Positions 15,146 through 20,631 of a DNA stretch of 20,631 nt are shown here, in pieces. How positions within the stretch are numbered: the first letter of the stretch is position 1; every line of letters starts with the position of its first letter. The translations under genes were made by a program, and so were the position numbers. The notes under the pieces were generated by a model. That model ran no database searches. It was not told the origin of the DNA and was given only the letters and a program-made list of their open reading frames with translations. The stretch is from Flemingiibacterium sp045636265 (GTDB lineage: Bacteria; Bacillota; Clostridia; Oscillospirales; CAG-272). The stretch is taken from positions 1-20,631 of the forward strand of contig JAZTXD010000188.1 in NCBI GenBank assembly GCA_045636265.1. The letters run 5' to 3'.

Positions 15146-16025
15146 GCCCGGTGCTGTTTCGAAACTCGGTTGGCGACATACTGTATTCTCGCTTGAAGCA
15201 AGCGTGAAAGGCGGAATATGACCCGAATCCGCATTCGGAGCTTATTTCACCAATCGGCTTATCTGAATATTTTAACAGGTGTGCGGCTCTTTTGAGCCGC
15301 ACTTCTTTTAGCTTTTCGTAAAATGACATGCCGTAAAGCTTATGTATGGTGCGGTCAGTATGGCGTGTAGAAAGCTGTATTGCCTTGGCGCAGTCGGCGA
15401 CGGTTGCGTCGGGATTTGAGGCGTTCTGTGCAAAAAAATTGTCAAGCTTCATATAATCTCTGCCGTGCAAGAACAGCTCATCCGGCGCAAACAGTGCGGA
15501 CATATCATCCTCTGCCATACGGAATATTTCCGTAAATATAAGCTCGGCATAGCTTTGCACCGCGTTTATGTAGCCGATGCGCTTTGAATGGACTTCATCC
15601 CGTATAAGCTTTAAATATGACGGGATGCGCCCGACCTTGTCATGAAGCAAAATAGGCTTTGAAAAGAGCGCTGTCGCCTTTTTATATGAAAGCTCTTCGT
15701 TTGCTTTAGGGTTTGCGTGTGGCTTTATATAAAAGCGCATGCCGTATTCCTGACAGATGGCATCCTCACGTTCGCTTGTGTAATGATAATGCATCGGCGG
15801 AATGATCAGACAGTCGCCGGCACGGGAAATAAATATATCATCCTCTACTACACGCTCGCAGACACCGCTCTCAACATATCTCATCTCATAGTTGTGGTGA
15901 TTGTGCGGAAGGGTGATTTCTGTACTCTTGTGAGTAGTGTCCCCCTCGTTTATAAACGCTTCTATGTTTAAGTATCCGACACGGATTGTGAATTTGAGTG
16001 AATACAAATCGCTTGGCGATGACAT
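15135..16025 (-). CDS. AraC-family transcriptional regulator
   Basis: A 296-residue regulator. An N-terminal cupin-like sensor (about 20-110, with LPHNHHNYEMRYVESG and GDCLIIPPMHYHY) probably binds a sugar. The C-terminal AraC domain (about 195-290) has two helix-turn-helix units: TVADCAKAIQLSTRHTDRTI and IGEISSECGFGSYSAFHACF, followed by the family's FKREYSMSPTEFR. The start at 16025 has GGGGG eight bases upstream. It is divergent from the DUF4838 gene, whose promoter lies in the shared 176-bp region, so control of that gene is likely. It converges with, and overlaps by 11 bp, the GH127-like gene. No terminator is visible, so the two transcripts probably overlap at their ends. Confidence 0.92.
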   Translation of the reverse strand: MSSPSDLYSLKFTIRVGYLNIEAFINEGDTTHKSTEITLPHNHHNYEMRYVESGVCERVVEDDIFISRAGDCLIIPPMHYHYTSEREDAICQEYGMRFYIKPHANPKANEELSYKKATALFSKPILLHDKVGRIPSYLKLIRDEVHSKRIGYINAVQSYAELIFTEIFRMAEDDMSALFAPDELFLHGRDYMKLDNFFAQNASNPDATVADCAKAIQLSTRHTDRTIHKLYGMSFYEKLKEVRLKRAAHLLKYSDKPIGEISSECGFGSYSAFHACFKREYSMSPTEFRNSTGLTP

Positions 16026-16061
16026 GGTGTATACCCCCGAGGCTATAATTTTCTTGTTTAT

Positions 16062-16090
16062 ATTTTACCATTTGGCGCACTGTAAGTCAA
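16062..16090 (-). promoter_or_regulatory. Promoter of the first AraC gene
   Basis: On the minus strand, TTGACT (16090-16085) and TAAAAT (16067-16062) are 17 bp apart. A perfect TTGATATCAA palindrome (16093-16102) abuts the -35 box. Confidence 0.7.
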
Positions 16091-16143
16091 CACTTGATAT
16101 CAATATTTTAGACATTAATTTAAAATCGTGTCTATATACGCTA

Positions 16144-16172
16144 TTGCATGAGGCAGTATGATATGCTATAAT
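16144..16172 (+). promoter_or_regulatory. Promoter of the DUF4838 gene
   Basis: TTGCAT at 16144-16149 and TATAAT at 16167-16172 are separated by 17 bp. ATATGCT (16161-16167) and AGCATAT (16184-16190) form an inverted repeat that straddles the -10 box, a possible operator. GGGAGG at 16191-16196 precedes the ATG at 16202. Confidence 0.75.
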
Positions 16173-16201
16173 GAAGACAGAAAAGCATATGGGAGGCTTA
16201 T

Positions 16202-18169
16202 ATGATCTGGAAAATTAAAATTATCACCGACGGCGCAAACGAAAAGCAGAAGAACACGCTCTGCTTCGCCGGCGAGGAACTAAAGCGTTACCTTGAAATG
16301 AGCACGAATATCCCGATAATCGTGTGCGAGGGAGGCATGGCAGCAGACGACACCATACTTCTCGGTATCGGACTTCGCCCGGAGCTGCCCGAGGTTAAGG
16401 ACACACTGTTCGACGATGCTATCCTTATAGACATCAAGGGACATGGCGGCGTTATCACCGGAGTGAACGCAAGAAGCGTGCTCATCGGTGTTTACCGCTA
16501 TCTTCGTGAGCTTGGCTACACCTTCATCCGTCCCGGTAAGGAGGGCGAAAAGCACCCGAAGAAGCTCGAAGTCCGCGATATGTACATAAACGAAACCCCG
16601 TCCTGCCGTCACAGAACGGTCTGCATCGAGGGAAGCGTTACCTATGAATCTGTACGCGACATGATCGACTGGCTCCCCAAGGTTGGAATGAACGGGTTTT
16701 ACACTCAGTTTTTCACGCCGATGATATTCTTCCAGCGCTGGTATCTCCACAAAGGATATGAGTACACCAACCCTTATCTCAAGGGGGATGCGCTCACACC
16801 CGAGGATGTTGACGGCATGGTTAAAATGTATGAGCGCGAAATCGTAAAGCGCAGCCTTGTGTGCACAAAAGTCGGACACGGCTGGACATGTGAGCCGTTC
16901 GGCACCACGTCCTACGGATGGGATCCCGTTGACCCCGACTCCATTCCCGAGGAGTATTACAAGTACGTTGCACTTGTTAACGGAGAGCGTAAAATTGAAA
17001 CTACCGGCAGATATGCCTATGTGCCGATGATAATTCAGCTATGCTACGGTAATCCCGAGGTGCGCGAGATAATTGTAAACGCGGTTGTTGAATACTGCAA
17101 GAAAAATCCTCACGTTGACTGCATCAGCTTCACGGTTGCCGACGGAAAAAACAGCTACTGCGAATGTGAGCTTTGCCGCGACACGCTCCCCGCAGATTTC
17201 ACGGTCATGATTTTAAACGAAATTGACCGCCGCCTGACAGAGGAGGGAATACCCACAAGAATTCTCGGAAGCATGTACACCGACCAGCTCTGGCCGCCGG
17301 TGAAATATAAGCTCAACAACGAGGACAGATTCTCATTCCAATTTGCTCCGATAAGCCGCACATACAGCGACGCATTCACTACCAAAACCGACTGCGAAAT
17401 AGGACCGTTTGTACTCAACAAGCTTAAGTTCCCGGAAAGCGTTGAAGGACTGCTGGCATATGTTCGCGAGTGGCGCAAGGTCTACCACGGCGATATGCTC
17501 GTTTTCGACTACTACTACATGTGGGACTGCTATAAGGATCTCGGCGGCATCGACCGCTCAAGAGTTATCCACAAGGATATCAGAAACTACAAAGAGCTTA
17601 ACCTCACCGGACTTATCAGCTGTCAGGGACAGCGCGTATTCTGCCCGACATCGCTCGGCATGAACATTATGGCAAGCACGCTGTGGAACCGCGACTGTGA
17701 CTTTGATCAGGTGCTTGACTATGTAATGCGCGCCGAGTACGGCGAAGACTATGCCGCTGTGCGCAACTATCTGCAGGCACTCTCGACATATAGCTTGCCC
17801 GAGGTTACTCGCCTTGAAAAGCCGTTCGCTTTCGAAAATATTCCCATGTACGAAAAGGGACTTGAGGCGGCGAGAGCATTCAGCGCTGTTATCGAGGAAC
17901 ACCTTGACAGCTCTGATCTTTGCGAGGCTACATCGTGGAAGTATCTTAAATTCCACACTGCGCTTTCCGTTATGATGATCACTGCATTTATTGATATTTC
18001 AAACGGTGTTGATCCCATGTCCACATGGCCGCCGATTGAGGAGTTTATAAACCGCAACGAGTGGGAAACCAGACAGTATTTCGACGTGTTTGAGTTCAAA
18101 TTCACATTCCTGCGTCTTGTGCTTCCGCTGATAAAGCAGAAGGAGCGCGAGCTTAACATTGGCGTGTAA
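16202..18169 (+). CDS. DUF4838 domain protein, glycosidase-like
   Basis: A 655-residue cytoplasmic protein. Residues 1-125 form an alpha/beta domain like that preceding GH67 and GH20 catalytic barrels (KQKNTLCFAGEELKRYLEM; GVNARSVLIGVYRYLRELGY at 87-106). About 135-480 form a TIM barrel matching DUF4838, with SFTVADGKNSYCECELC (309-325) at a position where this family often has a D/N-rich, cysteine-containing loop. C320, C322 and C325 may bind metal. The C-terminal region (500-655) is helical. DUF4838 proteins occur in polysaccharide-use loci and are predicted glycosidases; no activity can be assigned. The start has GGGAGG at good spacing. It is divergent from the AraC gene at 15135-16025 and ends at a bidirectional terminator. 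Confidence 0.85.
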   Translation: MIWKIKIITDGANEKQKNTLCFAGEELKRYLEMSTNIPIIVCEGGMAADDTILLGIGLRPELPEVKDTLFDDAILIDIKGHGGVITGVNARSVLIGVYRYLRELGYTFIRPGKEGEKHPKKLEVRDMYINETPSCRHRTVCIEGSVTYESVRDMIDWLPKVGMNGFYTQFFTPMIFFQRWYLHKGYEYTNPYLKGDALTPEDVDGMVKMYEREIVKRSLVCTKVGHGWTCEPFGTTSYGWDPVDPDSIPEEYYKYVALVNGERKIETTGRYAYVPMIIQLCYGNPEVREIIVNAVVEYCKKNPHVDCISFTVADGKNSYCECELCRDTLPADFTVMILNEIDRRLTEEGIPTRILGSMYTDQLWPPVKYKLNNEDRFSFQFAPISRTYSDAFTTKTDCEIGPFVLNKLKFPESVEGLLAYVREWRKVYHGDMLVFDYYYMWDCYKDLGGIDRSRVIHKDIRNYKELNLTGLISCQGQRVFCPTSLGMNIMASTLWNRDCDFDQVLDYVMRAEYGEDYAAVRNYLQALSTYSLPEVTRLEKPFAFENIPMYEKGLEAARAFSAVIEEHLDSSDLCEATSWKYLKFHTALSVMMITAFIDISNGVDPMSTWPPIEEFINRNEWETRQYFDVFEFKFTFLRLVLPLIKQKERELNIGV

Positions 18170-18176
18170 TAACAAA

Positions 18177-18212
18177 AACGGCGTTGTGACTAAAATCACA
18201 ACGCCGTTTATA
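18177..18212. terminator. Bidirectional intrinsic terminator
   Basis: A perfect 13-bp stem (AACGGCGTTGTGA/TCACAACGCCGTT) with a 6-base loop has TATATTATTTT on the plus side and TTTTTGTTATT on the minus side. It serves both the DUF4838 gene and the convergent AraC gene. Confidence 0.9.
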
Positions 18213-19067
18213 TTATTTTGCAGCTTTTAAGTATTTGTCCATGTGTGACAGATCGTAGAAACCGCACAGTTTCGCAATTTCTGTTCTGCTGAGCTTGTCC
18301 TCTTCGATCAGCACGCGCGCTTTCTGTATGCGGCAGCCGATAACGTACTCTGTGGGAGTGGTGTGAAGCATAGCCTTGAAGTGGCGGTTGAACGTGGACT
18401 TTGACATGAGCGCAATTTCGGCAAGCTCATCCACCGTGAGCCGCTGATCAAGGTTGTTTTGTATGTACTCCATAACATGCATGATCTCCTCACGCTTTTT
18501 GTCGATGCGCTGGGTTTCCTTGATGCTCTGATTCATTTTAATGCTCAAATCGCAGACAGCCTTCAGCGCAAGCACGTTGTTGTATTCAAAAAGTCCGTTA
18601 TCATACGCCATTTTCATGGTGTCGGCATCTTTCCTTATGGTGTTGAGCATGTCGTAGTCAAGGCGCATGAAATATCTGTCGCCTGTGGCTCTTCGAAGCT
18701 GCGGCTCGATTTCAAACAGCATCTGGAAGCCCGGAGTGTTTTCAAGCTCTGTGCGGTAACGCTTTATGAAATCCGGCTTCAAGGTGAGGTGATACACGTC
18801 AAGGTCACCGTCGGAAAGATATCCGTGTATTACACCGGGGGTGATAACGAAAACATCACCCTTTTTTACCGAAACCGCGGATTTTTCTATGTAGTGTGTT
18901 CCGCTTCCGCCGAGAACAACATTTATTTCATAATATTCATGCTCGTGCATGCTTATGGAATAATTCTTGTAAATAAACGTGCGGCTCATGTTGTGCGGAC
19001 CGCATGGGAAGATAAGATGGTTTGTTGAAACGGGATTGTTCAGTTGTATAAATGTGGAACTACTCAA
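18213..19067 (-). CDS. AraC-family transcriptional regulator (intact copy)
   Basis: A 284-residue regulator. A cupin sensor occupies about 35-95 (SMHEHEYYEINVVLGGSG; GDVFVITPGVIHGY) and a helical linker 130-190. The AraC DNA-binding domain covers 190-284: LTVDELAEIALMSKSTFNRH as the first HTH, and LSRTEIAKLCGFYDLSHMDK as the second. It ends early (KYLKAAK) without the usual trailing residues. The start is TTG 19067, preceded by GAGGTG on the minus strand at 7-base spacing; no ATG is better placed. The leader holds an inverted repeat at 19088-19105. This gene's promoter, leader, start and an internal piece recur as a rearranged copy at 20319-20631. Confidence 0.9.
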   Translation of the reverse strand: MSSSTFIQLNNPVSTNHLIFPCGPHNMSRTFIYKNYSISMHEHEYYEINVVLGGSGTHYIEKSAVSVKKGDVFVITPGVIHGYLSDGDLDVYHLTLKPDFIKRYRTELENTPGFQMLFEIEPQLRRATGDRYFMRLDYDMLNTIRKDADTMKMAYDNGLFEYNNVLALKAVCDLSIKMNQSIKETQRIDKKREEIMHVMEYIQNNLDQRLTVDELAEIALMSKSTFNRHFKAMLHTTPTEYVIGCRIQKARVLIEEDKLSRTEIAKLCGFYDLSHMDKYLKAAK

Positions 19068-19087
19068 AACTTTTCACCTCTGTTGAG

Positions 19088-19105
19088 CGTAATTTACAAA
19101 TTACG
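19088..19105. promoter_or_regulatory. Inverted repeat in the AraC leader
   Basis: CGTAATTTACAAATTACG has 8-bp arms with a 2-bp centre. It lies between the expected transcription start and the TTG start codon, suggesting an operator for self-repression or an RNA hairpin. It is unchanged in the second copy at 20473-20490 although the flanking bases differ. Confidence 0.45.
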
Positions 19106-19133
19106 AAGGGGGGGACTGTATTTTCGTACCATT

Positions 19134-19162
19134 ATTATAACATATCTTTTTCTAAATTGCAA
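19134..19162 (-). promoter_or_regulatory. Promoter of the second AraC gene
   Basis: On the minus strand, TTGCAA (19162-19157) and TATAAT (19139-19134) are 17 bp apart. Both boxes are conserved in the copy at 20519-20547. Confidence 0.75.
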
Positions 19163-19226
19163 TAGGTTATTTTACATTTTTAAAAAAATTACATAATTAT
19201 TTCTACTTAAGTAAAATTTTTGTTAT

Positions 19227-19257
19227 AAAAAGGACACGCACCGCAGTGCGTGTCCTT
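19227..19257 (-). terminator. Intrinsic terminator of the isomerase/epimerase gene
   Basis: On the minus strand a perfect 12-bp stem (AAGGACACGCAC/GTGCGTGTCCTT) with a 4-base loop is followed by TTTTTATAAC. It insulates the AraC promoter from transcription arriving from the upstream isomerase/epimerase gene. Confidence 0.85.
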
Positions 19258-19270
19258 AATTTGTTTGATA

Positions 19271-20104
19271 TTAAAGTCCCTTCGATTTAAGGAACTCGAT
19301 GCTGGTTCTTGCGCAGTCGAGGGAATCCTCGTCGTAGGATTCATCCTGCTCAACGATGAGATACTTGGTGCCGCATTCTTTAGCCGCCGCGATGATGGAA
19401 TCGAAGTCCTGCATGCCCTGTCCGAGAGGGCGGAAGCGGAACTTGCGGTTTGCCCTATTCTCAGGGGACAGAGCGTTTCCGGTGCTGTCGATGAGAGCAT
19501 ATACGGGGCCTGCGCCAAGCTCTTCGGCTTCAAAATCCTTGAGGTGCAGACAGTCGAGCTGACCGCTGTACTTTTTCATGTATGCGGTAACGTCTGTGTT
19601 GGCATATTTTGCCCAGCAAGTGTCAAGCTCCGGCTTTAAATTGTCGATGCCGACGGTTTCATAAAGCCAGTCGAGAAGATATTTATCCTCATATTTGCCG
19701 AATTCAAACTCGTGGTTGTGATAAAGAAGCTGAATTCCGGCATCTGCGAGAAGCTTTGATACGGTACGGATTTCATCCACAGCCGCATCGAAATCTGCGC
19801 ATCCCTTATGCTTTGAGGGATCCATCCACGGAATAGCGCAGTACTTAACGCCGAGAGCCTTTAAAAAGTCAACGTTTTTCTGCGGTTCCTCAACAAATAC
19901 ATTGTGGCGCTGGTGTACGGATACGGCTGTGAGCGAATATTTGTCAAGCAAAGCCTTGAATTCCTCGGCAGTCTTTCCAAAGTATCCGGCCGGTTCAACA
20001 AGCTCATAACCCATTTCGGCAACAGCCTTAAGGGTTGCCTCAACGTCCTGTTCCATCTTGTTGCGAACGGAATAAAGCTGAAGTCCAAGCTTAAAGTCTT
20101 TCAT
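19271..20104 (-). CDS. Sugar phosphate isomerase/epimerase (xylose-isomerase-like TIM barrel)
   Basis: A 277-residue enzyme of the IolE/hydroxypyruvate-isomerase-like group. Probable metal and catalytic residues are in YHNHEFEF (H129, H131, E132), ELDTCW (E159, D161), LHLKD (H187, K189) and VEQDE (E252). It likely isomerises or epimerises a sugar or inositol derivative. ATG 20104 has AAGGAG 11 bases upstream; the GTG at 20116 overlaps that site and is rejected. Only 21 bp separate it from the stop of the chimeric frame at 20126-20452, which ends with the tail of a Gfo/Idh/MocA oxidoreductase. Such oxidoreductase-isomerase pairs are common operons for oxidising sugars or inositols, so the intact partner was probably here. 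In the present arrangement its transcription would come from the copied AraC promoter at 20519-20547. Confidence 0.88.
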   Translation of the reverse strand: MKDFKLGLQLYSVRNKMEQDVEATLKAVAEMGYELVEPAGYFGKTAEEFKALLDKYSLTAVSVHQRHNVFVEEPQKNVDFLKALGVKYCAIPWMDPSKHKGCADFDAAVDEIRTVSKLLADAGIQLLYHNHEFEFGKYEDKYLLDWLYETVGIDNLKPELDTCWAKYANTDVTAYMKKYSGQLDCLHLKDFEAEELGAGPVYALIDSTGNALSPENRANRKFRFRPLGQGMQDFDSIIAAAKECGTKYLIVEQDESYDEDSLDCARTSIEFLKSKGL

Positions 20105-20125
20105 GTTGTTATACACTCCTTTTTA

Positions 20126-20452
20126 TTATATTTCGGGAATCTCAACAACGATCTCGCGTCCGAGCTTGTTGGACTTAACGATACCGTCGATGATAGCCTG
20201 ATTGTAGATGATCTCGCTGGAGGGAACGGGAGAAGGATCACCGTTTTTAACTGCGTCGAGGAATACACGAACCTTGTGGTAGAAGCCTCCCTCAAAGTTT
20301 GCTTCCTTGATGAGCGGGATTTCGGCAAGCTCATCCACCGTGAGCCGCTGATCAAGGTTGTTTTGGATATATTCCATAACATGCATGATCTTCTCACGCT
20401 TTTTGTCGATGCGCTGGGTTTCCTTGATGCTCTGATTCATTTTAATGCTCAA
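20126..20452 (-). pseudogene. Chimera: AraC fragment fused to Gfo/Idh/MocA oxidoreductase C-terminus
   Basis: An open frame of 108 residues. The first 45 are nearly identical to residues in the middle of the AraC protein at 18213-19067 (SIKMNQSIKETQRIDKKRE through LTVDELAEI), joined directly to that gene's TTG start. The next 63, from PLIKEANFEGGFYHKVRVF to the end, read as the C-terminus of a Gfo/Idh/MocA-family dehydrogenase (VPSSEIIYNQAIIDGI; GREIVVEIPEI). The AraC part stops before the first recognition helix and the dehydrogenase part lacks the NAD-binding domain, so neither activity can remain. The frame is open through both junctions and keeps promoter, SD and start. It may serve as a translated leader for the isomerase/epimerase gene 21 bp downstream, or be a decaying scar. 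An assembly artefact is the main alternative. Confidence 0.75.
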
Positions 20453-20453
20453 A
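20319..20453 (-). repeat. Internal AraC segment, second copy (first at 18415-18549)
   Basis: 135 bp match 18415-18549 with 4 differences, one of which changes E to K. At its right edge the copy joins the start-codon segment at a shared CTCAAA, equivalent to removing 519 bp (173 codons) of the full gene. At its left edge it meets oxidoreductase sequence at a similar ATTTCGGCAAGCTC stretch. Confidence 0.9.
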
Positions 20454-20472
20454 ACTTTTTACCTCTGTTGAA

Positions 20473-20490
20473 CGTAATTTACAAATTACG
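20473..20490. promoter_or_regulatory. Leader inverted repeat, second copy
   Basis: CGTAATTTACAAATTACG is identical to 19088-19105 even though the bases on both sides have diverged, which suggests selection on the site. Confidence 0.45.
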
Positions 20491-20518
20491 AAAGAGGGGG
20501 CTACGTTTTCGCACCATC

Positions 20519-20547
20519 ATTATAACATATCTTTTTCTAAATTGCAA
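20519..20547 (-). promoter_or_regulatory. Copied AraC promoter now upstream of the chimera and isomerase
   Basis: On the minus strand, TTGCAA (20547-20542) and TATAAT (20524-20519) keep the 17-bp spacing. No terminator lies between this promoter and the isomerase/epimerase gene, so it is the only visible source of transcription for that gene. Confidence 0.65.
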
Positions 20548-20631
20548 TAGGTTATTTTACATTTTTAAAAAAATTACATAATTATTTCTACTTTAGTAAA
20601 ATTTTTGTTATAAAAAGGACACGCACCGCAG

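Larger units (their letters stand above)
19064..19246 (-). repeat. Duplicated AraC start/leader/promoter/terminator segment, copy 1
   Basis: This 183-bp segment matches 20449-20631 with 11 differences, of which ten are transitions. It spans the start codon, SD, leader repeat, promoter and the left arm and loop of the terminator at 19227-19257. Confidence 0.9.
20449..20631 (-). repeat. Duplicated AraC start/leader/promoter/terminator segment, copy 2
   Basis: This matches 19064-19246 with 11 differences. The leader inverted repeat (20473-20490) and both promoter boxes are unchanged, while the TACTTAAGTA palindrome of copy 1 is broken. The window ends in the terminator hairpin, at the first base of the second arm. 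Confidence 0.9.

Noticed and set aside
19271..20104. Subunit of a C-glycoside-cleaving enzyme system
   Set aside because: The fold fits loosely and an oxidoreductase remnant is adjacent, but the small beta-subunit partner gene is missing and nothing in the sequence is specific to that activity.
19904..20581. A 225-residue plus-strand frame across the chimera
   Set aside because: It is the reverse complement of the AraC fragment, oxidoreductase tail and isomerase start, and a sister frame occurs over the intact AraC copy. No promoter or ribosome binding site.
1..20631. CRISPR array or phage structural genes
   Set aside because: No regularly spaced repeats and no integrase, capsid, portal or terminase sequence features were found on either strand.

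Overview
The window looks like chromosomal DNA from an anaerobic, low-to-mid GC Firmicute of class Clostridia, probably a gut commensal. The grounds are strong TTGACA-17-TATAAT promoters, AGGAGG-type ribosome binding sites, many short U-tailed terminators, a hairpin-rich MITE of a type common in gut Clostridia, and the protein families present. There is no rRNA, intact tRNA, CRISPR array, integrase or transposase gene.

Region 1 (1-3,900) is AT-rich and accessory in character. It has tRNA-like remnants and stacked terminators, a short BspA-type leucine-rich-repeat protein (486-1247), a gene-poor stretch with a possible membrane-protein remnant, a TIR-domain protein that is a candidate NAD-cleaving defence effector (1866-2738), a MITE (2942-3064) and an XRE-family repressor on the minus strand (3160-3813). 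Imperfect 46-bp inverted repeats enclose the MITE and the repressor.

Region 2 (4,067-6,120) has two housekeeping-like genes: an FAD-dependent oxidoreductase with a C-terminal Rieske [2Fe-2S] module, and a small nucleotidyltransferase with its own promoter and terminator.

Region 3 (6,170-20,631) is a carbohydrate-use locus split into small transcription units. It encodes a 1087-residue six-hairpin-type glycosidase; a strongly codon-biased operon of a fucose/arabinose-isomerase-family enzyme and a ketose 3-epimerase of the psicose/tagatose type; a xylose-isomerase-like TIM-barrel enzyme; a GH127-like beta-L-arabinofuranosidase; a DUF4838 protein; two AraC regulators; and a second xylose-isomerase-like enzyme. 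No glycosidase has a signal peptide, and no transporter or sugar kinase is present, so the locus probably acts in the cytoplasm on imported oligosaccharides or glycosides. Arabinofuranose-containing plant glycans are the best guess. Isomerase followed by 3-epimerase would move an aldose to a 3-epimeric ketose.

The most unusual feature is at the right end. A diverged direct copy of the second AraC gene's promoter, 5' UTR and start codon is fused, after an in-frame deletion of 519 bp, to a short piece of its helix-turn-helix region. That piece is fused in frame to the last ~63 residues of a Gfo/Idh/MocA-type oxidoreductase (20126-20452). The result lies just upstream of an intact isomerase/epimerase gene, which it appears to supply with a captured regulator promoter. 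The window stops in the middle of a duplicated terminator hairpin, so an assembly cause must be excluded, but the two copies differ at many positions.
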